From: Aliiroseovarius sp. S1339
GTDB lineage: Bacteria > Pseudomonadota > Alphaproteobacteria > Rhodobacterales > Rhodobacteraceae
Direction: 5' to 3'
DNA: 64,000 bases
NCBI RefSeq assembly: GCF_023195695.1
Contig: NZ_JALPQG010000002.1
Coordinates: forward strand, 186,001-250,000
The notes below the pieces were generated by a model. That model saw only the letters and a program-made list of their open reading frames with translations. It made no database searches and was not told the origin of the DNA. Below are positions 9,042 through 17,778 of the stretch, piece after piece (positions within the stretch are counted from its first letter, which is position 1; every line of letters begins with the position of its first letter). A program made the position numbers and the translations under genes.

Positions 9042-10157
9042 TTAGCTCTCTCCTCTCTTTGCCCCATCTGGGGCGTTTACAATAGCGTTTACAGTTTTGC
9101 CCTCGCGGCGCTGTTTTTCGCGCTCCAGTAAGTCGAGGACTTCCGCGCTTTCAGCAGGCGAAACGGCAGCGTAATGCTCGATCACAGCGGCGGCGTAACG
9201 CAGCTCCCAGCCCATGTGGTTTGCGATCTGGTTGAGGCCAAGGCCTGCACGTAGCAGCCGCGTGGCCGCAGTTCCGCGCATATCTTGAAGCCTCAGCGTC
9301 GGATCACTCAGCTTGTCAGAGACGACATCCCGGTATCGTTTGATGGCTCGACTTGCAGACGTGGAGTTTAGTGGGTTGTTTCGGTCATTGGCCAACAAAG
9401 TATGCTGGTCTGCCGGTGTTTCATCGATCAATTGTCGAAGCTCTTGCGTCACCGGGACATGCGCTACACGCCCTCGTTTCTGAGTCCGCACTCGAAAGCG
9501 TTCAACACCATCGAAGCTTTCAAGGCTTCCTCGCGTCAAGCGCACAAGATCTGCAGGCCGCAGCCCTGTTTCGCAGGCGAGTGTCATCACACGCTGTACC
9601 CAAGGCGGGGCAACTTCCTTGAAAACCCGCTGGTCCGCATCGGTCCAGACGATCTCAGACCGATCTACAGTATAGATACGATGTAATCGGTCACAGTAGT
9701 GTGCTGCGATCTTCCCTTCACCCCGTGCCCAATTGAGAATGCGTACCGCAATAGTCCCTGCGTAGTCATGCTGCTTTGGAGAGTCTTTCCATTTGGCTCG
9801 CCATTCGTTCATTTCCCCCCTCGACTTCGGGTTCTCCCACATCGCCGCTGGGTCGGCCGCGAATTCCTCGGCAAATCTAAGTGCCCACATTTTATATTCG
9901 TCTTGTGTGCGCCGCCCCGGGGGCATAGCGGTACTATTCAGAAACTCATCAACCATCTGATGCGTCATGTATTGACTTGAATGGCGTGTTTTAATGGCTT
10001 CAGAAAATGCGATGAGAAATTCTGGCTCACGCGGGAACCGCTCCGTTGATGTCCAGTATTTCGGTCCACCACGCCAAGCGTAAAAATGATAGCGCGTGCC
10101 GTCTTTTGTCACCCTCTTTACACGGTGAACTCCTTTAGGGAGACTACCTCGCGGCAA
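9042..10157 (-). CDS. tyrosine site-specific integrase of the tRNA-Cys element
   Basis: 371-residue phage-type recombinase expected to integrate and excise the element at tRNA-Cys. The catalytic domain shows Arg200 in TGLRPADL, Arg294 in LQDMRGTA and the nucleophile Tyr329 in EHYAAV. The position usually held by His three residues before the second Arg is Gln291. The start is a TTG with a strong GGAGGG in front, overlapping the preceding small gene by 14 bp. The gene ends 13 bp from the att repeat, and the two GCGTTTACA arm-like repeats lie inside its last codons, encoding the doubled VNA in the tail. Confidence 0.93.
   Translation of the reverse strand: MPRGSLPKGVHRVKRVTKDGTRYHFYAWRGGPKYWTSTERFPREPEFLIAFSEAIKTRHSSQYMTHQMVDEFLNSTAMPPGRRTQDEYKMWALRFAEEFAADPAAMWENPKSRGEMNEWRAKWKDSPKQHDYAGTIAVRILNWARGEGKIAAHYCDRLHRIYTVDRSEIVWTDADQRVFKEVAPPWVQRVMTLACETGLRPADLVRLTRGSLESFDGVERFRVRTQKRGRVAHVPVTQELRQLIDETPADQHTLLANDRNNPLNSTSASRAIKRYRDVVSDKLSDPTLRLQDMRGTAATRLLRAGLGLNQIANHMGWELRYAAAVIEHYAAVSPAESAEVLDLLEREKQRREGKTVNAIVNAPDGAKRGES
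9073..9093 (+). repeat. paired GCGTTTACA repeats, candidate integrase arm sites (left)
   Basis: GCGTTTACA occurs at 9073-9081 and 9085-9093, 12 bp apart start to start. Related words lie near the right att copy (27852, 27905, inverted at 27916, 27932). Arm-type binding by the integrase is inferred from position and repetition. Confidence 0.5.
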
Positions 10158-10395
10158 TTCGCGCCCTCCTTAGCTCAACCAAGTCACAATCGCCTGACAG
10201 GCCAACTCCCACTGCGCTCAGTCCCTGTGCCAAATCAAGCTTAGCTCTAACCAATTTGGGGTCGTACCAGCCTCTTCGGCCAGGAACTGGCAGGATACCC
10301 ACGCGCCGGCAAAACTCATAAAATGCGGTTGATGGCTCTTCATATCCAAATGAAGAGGCAAGTTCTTGAGTGGAAATCAGCTGAATGCCCTCCAT
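10144..10395 (-). CDS. small DNA-binding protein before the integrase, possible excisionase
   Basis: 83 residues; the ATG at 10395 is chosen because AGGAGGGAG precedes it at the right distance. Words such as LISTQELASSFGY and a later RRGWYDPKLVRAKLD resemble MerR/excisionase-like winged helix proteins in which a short helix-turn-helix is followed by a basic wing. It overlaps the integrase start by 14 bp, so it should be translationally coupled to it, which fits a recombination directionality factor. The family was not recognised with certainty; an ordinary regulator is the alternative. Confidence 0.6.
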   Translation of the reverse strand: MEGIQLISTQELASSFGYEEPSTAFYEFCRRVGILPVPGRRGWYDPKLVRAKLDLAQGLSAVGVGLSGDCDLVELRRARIAAR

Positions 10396-10409
10396 GTTCG
10401 CACTCCCTC

Positions 10410-10631
10410 CTACGAACGAAGCAACGCGTCGACATGTTCCGGGAGAAGCAGCATCCGCTTCCCACACATGATGAAATCTCCATGCTCACGTGCACGCTGT
10501 TTTAGCGTTCTAACTCCGACTCTGACACCATGCTGCTCTCGAAGAGCTTCACACCAAGCCTCTACAGTCCGCCCTCTGGCTAAGACATCTGGTAGAACAT
10601 CGGATTCCAATTGCTTCTTGGTACTAGACAT
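10410..10631 (-). CDS. small helix-turn-helix-like protein
   Basis: 73-residue protein. VGVRTLKQRAREHGDFIM followed by MLLLPEHVDALL resembles the helix and wing of excisionase or AlpA-like proteins that read a short DNA site. It is the first gene of the leftward operon with the second small protein and the integrase, and diverges from the XRE repressor across 92 bp. Either this or the next gene may be the excisionase; the other may regulate. No known family was recognised beyond the general fold. Confidence 0.55.
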   Translation of the reverse strand: MSSTKKQLESDVLPDVLARGRTVEAWCEALREQHGVRVGVRTLKQRAREHGDFIMCGKRMLLLPEHVDALLRS

Positions 10632-10723
10632 TTGTTACACCCTTTTTCCACGCCACGTTGCAAGGTACTTCATTTTTGGGCATTATACCGACAGGTTAAC
10701 GCTATATACGAACATTTAACGAC
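10632..10723. promoter_or_regulatory. divergent promoter region between repressor and integrase operon
   Basis: AT-rich 92 bp separating the leftward small protein/integrase operon from the rightward repressor. TTAACG occurs at 10696-10701 and 10716-10721, two helical turns apart, the second abutting the repressor ATG. This would suit cooperative binding by the XRE protein to control both directions; the promoters themselves are not clear. Confidence 0.4.
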
Positions 10724-11167
10724 ATGATACGAAAAAATGATCATGAATCAACTCTACGCGCGGAAATTGGCGAACGACTTGCCGAATTCCGCCAGCATTT
10801 GGGGCTGTCGCAGAAGGAGTTAGCCGCCAGTATCGGTGTGGTCTGGCGCTCCTACCAAAACTATGAATTGGGTATCCGAGAGGCTTCAGCACAAACGATG
10901 GCCAACTTGGCAAACGTACACACCTTAAACTGTGATTGGTTAGTTTCGGGCCGCGGACACATGCTTTACTCTCCGCCGGAAGAAACGGCTCGGCAGTCTT
11001 TGGCGCTCTTGATTGACCAGATTGATGAAACAGGCGTCGATGTCCCCCGCAACAAAATACCAGACTTACTGGCACTGATAATGGCAAGCGCCTTCAAGCA
11101 GGATCAGATGACCAAAGAGAATGTTCTTGAACTATTAAAACTAGTGGAGGTTAACGATGCAAAGTGA
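10724..11167 (+). CDS. XRE-family transcriptional repressor
   Basis: 147 residues with an N-terminal helix-turn-helix of the Cro/C1 type (RLAEFRQHLGLSQKELAASI, then WRSYQNYELG) and the common phage-repressor continuation CDWLVSGRGHM near residue 75. There is no C-terminal LexA-like peptidase, so SOS cleavage is not expected. No clear ribosome-binding site precedes the ATG, so it may be leaderless. It sits between the integrase operon and the cargo and overlaps the next gene by 11 bp. Likely job: keep the element's excision genes silent, possibly also control the methyltransferase operon. Confidence 0.85.
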   Translation: MIRKNDHESTLRAEIGERLAEFRQHLGLSQKELAASIGVVWRSYQNYELGIREASAQTMANLANVHTLNCDWLVSGRGHMLYSPPEETARQSLALLIDQIDETGVDVPRNKIPDLLALIMASAFKQDQMTKENVLELLKLVEVNDAK

Positions 11168-11399
11168 AGCAAACAAAACTGCCAACGAACTACGTGAATT
11201 TCGTCGCCACGACAAAAAACGGGTAAAGCAATTCTTGGTTGCTGGCTGCTTACTAGGTCTTTCTGGATTTGGGGCAAGCTTTCTCTTCGAACTCACCCCA
11301 TGGCTGGAAACTTCAACGCTTCTAGTACCGGTATTTGCGATCGGCGCGATGGCGATGAGCATAGACAAAAAGCGTTTTGATTTCGCACGTAAAATTTGA
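11157..11399 (+). CDS. small two-helix membrane protein
   Basis: 80 residues: a charged N-terminus, then two hydrophobic stretches (VAGCLLGLSGFGASFLFEL and a second beginning at STLLVPVFAIGAM) separated by a short turn, and a basic tail. The ATG overlaps the repressor gene, indicating coupling. No family was recognised. It could be an accessory of the repressor or a small toxin-like or exclusion protein; nothing in the sequence decides this. Confidence 0.6.
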   Translation: MQSEANKTANELREFRRHDKKRVKQFLVAGCLLGLSGFGASFLFELTPWLETSTLLVPVFAIGAMAMSIDKKRFDFARKI

Positions 11400-11537
11400 G
11401 ACTTCAGTTGCGATATACCAAGCAAAATTTTTGGCGAATGGCGCGGTTTGTCACGCTGCTAGGCCGTAGTCATATTCGTGCCATTCCAGCCTTCAACGAG
11501 CGACTGCCGCAGCAATCGTTTCAGGTGAGTACCGCTG

Positions 11538-12734
11538 ATGTTTGACACGAACAACAGCATCGGTCGGGTGGTTAGCCTGTTCTCTGGCTGCGGAGGATTA
11601 GACTATGGCTTCGCACATGCTGGTTTCAATGTGCAAGCTGCATTCGACAATGATGAACACGCGGTCTCATGCTATAATCTCAATCACTTCGGCAAGGCAA
11701 AACAACAGGTTATAGACGAGTCTTGGAGCCTTGAGGCACCTGTTGACGTAATAGTGGCTGGCCCGCCCTGCCAAGGCTTCTCCACCGGGGGTGGCTACAC
11801 GGAAAACGATCCCAGGAATTCTTTGCTATTGGCCACTTGCAGGCTGGTAGTGAAAAGCAAGGCCAGACTGGCAGTCATCGAAAATGTTGCTGCTTTGACT
11901 AATAAGCGAAATCAAGAATACCTAACGCAAGCACAAGAGATACTCGTCAAAGGAGGATATTGGTGCTCGGTACAAGTCTACTCAGCCGCCGACTTTGGCG
12001 TGGCACAAAGAAGAAAACGCACCGTAATACTGGCGCGCTTCGGAAATGCTCCTTTCCGAGGTCCGATTCCTCATAAGACTGAAATGCCAACTGTAGCGAA
12101 GGCGTTTCGTGGCATTTTCAGTTCTCTTCAGGCCCACAACCCGAAATTTCCGAAACCAAATAGTAAACACGCAGTTATCGCGAAGCGCATCGGTGCAGGT
12201 CAAAAACTTTGCAACGTCCGTGGTGGTGACGCAAGTATCCCAACTTGGGATATTCCTGAGTGGTTTGGGCAAACTTCAAGTTTTGAGAAACAAATTCTCA
12301 CAACAATTCGAGCACTCAGAAGACGAAATAGGAAGAGAGATTTCGGCGATGCGGATCCTGTTTCGCTATCTGAAATCAAAATGGAGATACCTCAAGTTTC
12401 ACAGGACCAGTTGACCTCTTTGATTCAGCGAGGCTTCATGCGTTCGTCAGATGACCTGTATGATCTGAAGGACACCTTTAATGGCAAGTATCGGAGGTTG
12501 GATCCTGAAGATGTTTCGCCAACCGTGGACACTAGATTTGGAGATGTTCAGCTCTTTCTTCACCCAACAGAAAATCGAGGCCTTACCGTTAGAGAAGCTG
12601 CTAGGCTGCAAGGGTTTCCTGATGAATTTGTTTTTCCTGAGCAAGAGAAAGAAGCATACAGGTTAATCGGAAATGCCGTTCCCCCACCGATGTCGATACA
12701 AATCGCTGAAGCCTGTAGGGAGTTGTTAGCGTGA
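11538..12734 (+). CDS. DNA (cytosine-5) methyltransferase
   Basis: 398-residue m5C methyltransferase. Motif I is SLFSGCGGLDYGFAHAGF (from about residue 11), motif IV GPPCQGFSTGG with the catalytic Cys near 76, motif VI ENV near 114, motif VIII QRRKRT near 156 and motif X GNAVPPPMSIQIA at the end; the segment between VIII and IX (about 200-300) is the target-recognition region. All catalytic elements are intact. It is the first gene of a four-gene operon; the next start codon (GTG) overlaps its stop. No restriction endonuclease follows, so it probably marks self DNA for an unusual effector set. The target sequence cannot be predicted. Confidence 0.95.
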   Translation: MFDTNNSIGRVVSLFSGCGGLDYGFAHAGFNVQAAFDNDEHAVSCYNLNHFGKAKQQVIDESWSLEAPVDVIVAGPPCQGFSTGGGYTENDPRNSLLLATCRLVVKSKARLAVIENVAALTNKRNQEYLTQAQEILVKGGYWCSVQVYSAADFGVAQRRKRTVILARFGNAPFRGPIPHKTEMPTVAKAFRGIFSSLQAHNPKFPKPNSKHAVIAKRIGAGQKLCNVRGGDASIPTWDIPEWFGQTSSFEKQILTTIRALRRRNRKRDFGDADPVSLSEIKMEIPQVSQDQLTSLIQRGFMRSSDDLYDLKDTFNGKYRRLDPEDVSPTVDTRFGDVQLFLHPTENRGLTVREAARLQGFPDEFVFPEQEKEAYRLIGNAVPPPMSIQIAEACRELLA

Positions 12735-13681
12735 CCAAATTGACTCAGATCCCCCCCTCCTGGGACTTTCCGGTTGAAGATAGCCCCTTGCCTCCAGAAT
12801 CCGTGTCCATGATCGACTTTCTGAGCAAGAAAGTTCTCAATGACTACGAACCTTCACAATTTCACCCGTTTCGCCAGCGCCTCCTAGACTGGTTGAACAA
12901 TGTTGATTCCGAAGAGGATCAACAGCACTTGCTTGCCCTTCTCCTGAAGGTTTTCTTTGTCGGCCGTCGTGAATTCGAAGCTCTCTACCGCACAGTGTTT
13001 CACGGGAATATTTTCCGCTGGATGCTCGAAGTGGAAGATGTGGATGTATTCTCGAACGACTTGGAGAAAAGCATCGTGAACAGGGTCAACAAGGCTTGGA
13101 TTTGCCCCATATCGGATAGCTTGCGTATCAACTCCTTCTTAAAGGTAAACGGCCTCAAAAGCTTGGATAAACGCCCAGACTGGCGATCCCTCCGGCAGTT
13201 TGGAGATGTCAAAAAGATACAGACTTACGTTGAGGACAAAAAAATCCGAGATCTCGTACTTTTGGAAGACTTTGTCGGCTCCGGAACACAGGCAAAGGGT
13301 GTAGTTAAGTTTGCTGCCCATGCGCTTCCGGAAACCCGGATACTGTTGTGCCCCCTTATCGTCTGCCCAAAAGGTGATGAAGCTCTGATCGACACGGTTA
13401 GCAAACTAGACAACGTGACATACGACCCTGCGCTTTTGCTGCCATCGTCAGCGTTTCACGCCTATGAGAATATCAAGGCCAATCAAGCGACTAAAGCTGA
13501 AAAATTTCTTTGCGGTCTCAAAGACAAGGTAGGAATGCCGTCAGAGAAACAAATGTTCGGGTTCAAACAAACAGGTGCTAAGGTGGTAATGTATTCCAAC
13601 TGCCCCAACAACTCGCTGCCAATTTTCCATTTTGAATCGGACACTTGGACGCCGCTGTTCCCAAGAGTGAATAGACAATAA
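12731..13681 (+). CDS. phosphoribosyltransferase-like protein of a defence-type operon
   Basis: 316 residues, GTG start overlapping the methyltransferase stop (GTGA). LVLLEDFVGSGTQ (about residues 175-188) is a type I phosphoribosyltransferase PRPP-binding loop: two acidic residues after a hydrophobic strand, then a G-S-G-T turn. After a short strand/helix repeat comes MFGFKQTGAKVVMYSNC and an FPR ending. From memory this matches a PRTase-like family (PRTase-CE) predicted in prokaryotic conflict systems; that assignment was not checked. The N-terminal 150 residues are helical without a known domain. A nucleotide-scavenging enzyme is unlikely given the neighbours. It may act on a ribose-phosphate ligand or be the effector. 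Confidence 0.75.
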   Translation: MTKLTQIPPSWDFPVEDSPLPPESVSMIDFLSKKVLNDYEPSQFHPFRQRLLDWLNNVDSEEDQQHLLALLLKVFFVGRREFEALYRTVFHGNIFRWMLEVEDVDVFSNDLEKSIVNRVNKAWICPISDSLRINSFLKVNGLKSLDKRPDWRSLRQFGDVKKIQTYVEDKKIRDLVLLEDFVGSGTQAKGVVKFAAHALPETRILLCPLIVCPKGDEALIDTVSKLDNVTYDPALLLPSSAFHAYENIKANQATKAEKFLCGLKDKVGMPSEKQMFGFKQTGAKVVMYSNCPNNSLPIFHFESDTWTPLFPRVNRQ

Positions 13682-15675
13682 TGAAAGCAAATCCATTCTT
13701 TGAACTCTATGTGGGTGATCGGATCAGCTCAAATGAATTCGTCACCATCTTTAGCCCTATGCTTGTGACGCACACAGAACCCCTGTTCATGCCCGGAAAC
13801 ATCGTTGTTACCGGGATTCAAGGGTGCGGGAAAAGCATGTTGCTCAAGCTGCTAAAACCGCAAACAAGGATCGAATACGAACAGGCCAACAGGGAATTCC
13901 CTGTATCTGAATCGATGCGGAAGTTTGTATGCGGTTCCGTCAACTTAGCTCATAGCAGCGTTATCGATTTCGGCTATCGTGACGCCATCGACAAAGACGT
14001 TCAAAAAACGGAACTCCTATTCGCTGATTTCCTAAACTACCTTATTTGCGACAGCCTCTTAGAGAGCATCGAAGTATATCTTGGTGCTTCAAAGGCCATC
14101 AGGGAAGAAGTTGGATTGAACTTCGACCAAGATAGGATGGATCAGCTTGCATCTCAAATCGCCTGTTTATCTGTCTGGGAAGGCTGGATAGCTGATTGCG
14201 CTTCAATCAATGAATTGAGGCTTCAGCTACAGCGTCGCGCCAAACTATATCGCCGGTTCGTTCACGGGAAAGATTTGGAGCTTTCCAGTGAAATGTTCGA
14301 CACGGCGACTCCGATCGGCGCCCCACAAATTGCGCTGGCCGAGCTCCTCCATTCAAGTGGAGCCCTGGACACCGACACAAATGTCTTTGTCGATATCGAT
14401 CAATACGAAGAACTGGGAAATATTTCTTCACGCGATACACCCGGCAAAACCGTGGATTATCGTGCTGTAATCAACAAAGCACTTGCGTCACGAAATCCAG
14501 AACTATCCTATCGGATTGGCACAAGAGGCTATTCTTGGCGAAGTCACGGTCGCATTCACGGAACTAGCGGCAATCTGGAGTTCATGAGGGACTACAAATA
14601 CATCGATCTCGATCAAATCTTGAAGAAAGATGAAGATGACAGCGCGCGAGCAAACAATGTCTTCGACGACTTTGCAAAAGACGTGTTTGCACGACGACTC
14701 CGCTATGCACAGTTCACTTTCTCAGACGATCAAGACGAGGATCTATTAGAGCAAGTATACGGCTCAAACCTCACACCTATGCAAAAAGTTAACCAAGAGA
14801 TGGGTCTTCGAGAACCTGAAAAATATGTCAAAATCGATTCTAATTGGTCGAAGGAGACTAAAGAAGCGTTGATCCGCCTAGCCAAGAAAGACTTGTATTC
14901 CGCAAAACTTGGTGAGTTTTGGATTAGGCAGAAAGGCGATCGGGAAAATTTGGATGTTCGCGACGAACAACTACCTTGGATGCGGAACTCTAATCGTTGG
15001 TGGAGAAAAGAGCGAGCAAATGTACTAGCAGTGTTAGTTGCATCCCAGAGTAGACAAAAATCAATATGGGGTGGTGCGAAGGAAATTCTGGAACTTTCGG
15101 GTGGAAGTATCTTGGTTTTCCTCGGCATCAACCAGTTCATTTGGAGTACCTGGCTACAAAGAAATGACAGACCCGAGATTTCACGCTCTTCTCTACCCAC
15201 GATTAGCGTAGGGGTCCAATCTACAGCGATTCATAGAGCGAGCAATGCTTGGTACGATATGATCTTTCAACAATCGGGTCGCAGTGCTGAAAGAGCGAGA
15301 TTCGTAAAGAATGTGGGCGATCTCCTTCGCCACAAAATTTTGTCGGACGAAAAACTAAGTTATCCAGGGGCAAATGGTTTTTCCGTTATGAACGAAGAAC
15401 TTGACAACCTTCCTGCAGTAAGAGGCTTCCTTGAGCAACTAGCAGATTATGCCAACATGCTTATGCTTCGACATACAACAAAGAATTCAGGTGCTGGGCA
15501 GCGAACGAAGTTCTACTTTCACCCCATATTCTGCCCGACTTTGGGACTTCCTTACGTCCGAACCAAGGAACCATACTACGCGCGTATTCGCGAAGTTGCT
15601 GACTGGATTTACAAAGCAGGTTATGATGTTCCGCTCGCTCAAAACCAGCAAGCGCAGCAAGAAGAGTTATTTTAA
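13681..15675 (+). CDS. P-loop ATPase, ORC/CDC6-like (defence-type operon)
   Basis: 664 residues. Walker A is TGIQGCGKSM (about 44-53), preceded by NPFFELYVGDR and an FSP element; the Walker B-like strand is NVFVDIDQYEEL near 235-246. The arginine-containing RIGTRGYSW near 280 may be a sensor. The C-terminal 300 residues are helical with a late YFHPIFCPTLGLPY motif that looks like a winged-helix region. The overall pattern resembles ORC/CDC6-like AAA+ proteins predicted in conflict systems (recalled, not checked). The start overlaps the previous stop by one base (TAATG). It would be the energy-using, possibly DNA-loading part of the system. Confidence 0.75.
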   Translation: MKANPFFELYVGDRISSNEFVTIFSPMLVTHTEPLFMPGNIVVTGIQGCGKSMLLKLLKPQTRIEYEQANREFPVSESMRKFVCGSVNLAHSSVIDFGYRDAIDKDVQKTELLFADFLNYLICDSLLESIEVYLGASKAIREEVGLNFDQDRMDQLASQIACLSVWEGWIADCASINELRLQLQRRAKLYRRFVHGKDLELSSEMFDTATPIGAPQIALAELLHSSGALDTDTNVFVDIDQYEELGNISSRDTPGKTVDYRAVINKALASRNPELSYRIGTRGYSWRSHGRIHGTSGNLEFMRDYKYIDLDQILKKDEDDSARANNVFDDFAKDVFARRLRYAQFTFSDDQDEDLLEQVYGSNLTPMQKVNQEMGLREPEKYVKIDSNWSKETKEALIRLAKKDLYSAKLGEFWIRQKGDRENLDVRDEQLPWMRNSNRWWRKERANVLAVLVASQSRQKSIWGGAKEILELSGGSILVFLGINQFIWSTWLQRNDRPEISRSSLPTISVGVQSTAIHRASNAWYDMIFQQSGRSAERARFVKNVGDLLRHKILSDEKLSYPGANGFSVMNEELDNLPAVRGFLEQLADYANMLMLRHTTKNSGAGQRTKFYFHPIFCPTLGLPYVRTKEPYYARIREVADWIYKAGYDVPLAQNQQAQQEELF

Positions 15676-15680
15676 CACAT

Positions 15681-16718
15681 ATGCAGAGCTTTAAATTTCG
15701 CCCTTGGGGCCGACCTTCCTGGTTGCGAGAAAAATATGACGCGGGCAAATGGAGCTTCATCGCCAGTCACGGCTTTGAAAAGCGTAGCGCTAAATCTGTG
15801 GCTGGTTCTGCGACCGAAAAAGACGAAGTTTTTTTCATTCGAATTGACGACCCTTTGCTAGGCCAAGCCCAGGAACAAAGTGAGCGTGAACAGGCTTACA
15901 GCGCCAATTTTGACTTTGTGAAAAACAATTGTTCCGCGCAGATCAATCAAGTTCGTGAACCGTTGAAGGCGTCTCTCGATACCATCAGGGCCGTTTGCGA
16001 AAGAGCTGGAGCGGTGTCTGGCAACGTCGTTCTGGACATTACTTCTTTGCCGAAACGCTGGTTCTTCCCGATGGTAAGGTACTTGGTTCAGAATCCAGAT
16101 GTGACCAATCTGCAAGTCATCTACACCAAAGGTGATTTTCACGCTGAAGCTCTTTCGGAGAACCCGGAAACTCTTCGAGTTCTCCCTACATTTATGTCAG
16201 AAGACGACCGCGACGATCATGATTTTGCTTTCGTCGGAGTTGGCTTTCACACTCATAGTATGATGCAACTTTTTGGAGATGACAAAGCCATGTCGCTTCA
16301 ATTGCTTTTTCCATTCCCTCCGGGCCCGCCAGGAATCCATCGAAACTGGAAGTTCGTTCAGGAGGTGGAAATGAAGGTGCAAAAAGATGACAGCTTAGTC
16401 GAAGGATCGGAACCGATAAATTATTTGCACTTGGATTCCATTGATGTGTCGCAAACGTTTGATGCTATCAAGATCGTAACCGAAGGCGGAGACAAAACCT
16501 CAGTTATGGCGCCGTATGGCCCCAAACCGTTTTCGTTGGCTATGTGCCTATTTGCGATCGCTACGGAACGATCTGGAAAGGCAGAGGTCCCTGTCTACTA
16601 TTCGCAGCCGCAAAAGTACGCCGTCAACTACACGAATGACGTGGCGCTAAGACATGGAGCCCTGGATAGCTGGGCATATGCGGTGAAGAAGGATGGTAAA
16701 TTTGTCTACGAACTTTGA
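15681..16718 (+). CDS. two-lobed Rossmann-like protein, last gene of the defence-type operon
   Basis: 345 residues, soluble. VVLDITSLPKRWFFPMVRYL (about 115-134) reads as a strand, an acidic turn and a helix of a Rossmann-like fold; a second lobe has APYGPKPFSLAM (about 277) and PVYYSQPQKYAVNY (about 303), a pattern I associate with CARF-like or similar sensor proteins near defence genes. No nuclease motif was found. It follows the ATPase by 5 bp and is ended by a strong terminator, so it belongs to the operon. Likely a ligand sensor or effector; the assignment is tentative. Confidence 0.6.
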   Translation: MQSFKFRPWGRPSWLREKYDAGKWSFIASHGFEKRSAKSVAGSATEKDEVFFIRIDDPLLGQAQEQSEREQAYSANFDFVKNNCSAQINQVREPLKASLDTIRAVCERAGAVSGNVVLDITSLPKRWFFPMVRYLVQNPDVTNLQVIYTKGDFHAEALSENPETLRVLPTFMSEDDRDDHDFAFVGVGFHTHSMMQLFGDDKAMSLQLLFPFPPGPPGIHRNWKFVQEVEMKVQKDDSLVEGSEPINYLHLDSIDVSQTFDAIKIVTEGGDKTSVMAPYGPKPFSLAMCLFAIATERSGKAEVPVYYSQPQKYAVNYTNDVALRHGALDSWAYAVKKDGKFVYEL

Positions 16719-16740
16719 CGGCGGCCCCTCGGGGCCGCCG
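16719..16740 (+). terminator. terminator of the four-gene methyltransferase operon
   Basis: CGGCGGCCC pairs with GGGCCGCCG around a CTCG loop (up to 10 bp of stem), starting right after the TGA stop, then TTG. It marks the operon as one unit. Confidence 0.75.
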
Positions 16741-17778
16741 TTGCAAATTAGTTCAAACCGCTACTCTCCCACACAGGTAAACGTGTATGAGATGTCTGCC
16801 ATGGCATGAAGCCACAACGCCCGCGGACAAGCCTCAAAGCTGGTTTCGCGGTTTGGAGCTGATGATTTATGGGGAAATCACACTCTGGTCAACCGTTCGC
16901 AACGGAAAGTGTATTTTTAGCCTTGACAAAGCATAACGCATTATTTCGTGCGGAGCACAACACCTAGATGTTGCCCCATGACAAGCCCTCTACAACTGGT
17001 ATTATTTTTCCAAGAAAGAAGTCTCTAAAAATTTTGCTAGCTTCTTCAGATACAGCAAATGTTTGCCCGTTTCAGGAGAAAGTTGACGACCCGTTCAGTA
17101 TTGCTGGTGTGTGGAACGTCACAAACCTTTGACTCGAAGCCACGGGTTTTCTGAATCCGATCAATGAACCACGTCATGCAATTCTGGCCCAAACGGCAAG
17201 CATTTCTGACCCAGATCGAGAAGCAGCCGTTCATGCGCCGCGTAGCGAAAGCTGACTGAGAGCCCAACCTGCTCGTCATCCAAAGGTCATAGAGTGTCTG
17301 GTTTTTGGGTTCGAAGCACCGGATTGACCTCCTGTTATCGACGGAATCAGGTAACGAGAGATGGTTTTGAGAGGAACGTAATGCCTCGTCCTTCTGCCAG
17401 CAGCACACCATGTTTCACCTCCTAAAACGATCATTTTCAAGACACACCCGTGACAGTTATTGGTGAGACGCCAGATGAAAGCTGGCCAGACAATTCAATG
17501 AATCAATTTGTAAAATAAATCAGTAGCCAATCGATCTTTGAACTCGACTCGAGTAGCTGAAAATCGATGCTAAAACGACCTAATCTGCTCAGCACGTCAA
17601 TCCGATTTAGTCTAGAAGTAGGGCGTCAGCTAGCCTCATCTCATGGACAAATCGAGCAAAATGAACTAATATATTCTTGTCTGAGCACGAAAAAAATGAC
17701 GAGCAATCGCATTTTGGACGCGTTGCGTGCAGTTTTATTTTTACGACCATATTCAATGATATTTGAAGAGAGAGAGTT
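16741..17778. other. 1-kb gap between the cargo operons, with a possible decayed gene
   Basis: AT-rich stretch with no convincing gene. On the minus strand, roughly 17050-17340, one frame reads like a coding remnant broken by stops (words such as DEQVGLSVSFRYAAHERLLL and LGQKCLPFGPELHDVVH), while the frame that is open there (17046-17411) has unnatural composition. It is probably a relic of an older cargo gene. The final 300 bp should contain the promoter of the gene at 17779. Confidence 0.4.

Noticed and set aside
17046-17411. 121-residue minus-strand frame between the cargo cassettes
   Set aside because: Composition is unlike a real protein; another frame of the same strand looks more like a decayed gene, so only a relic is reported.
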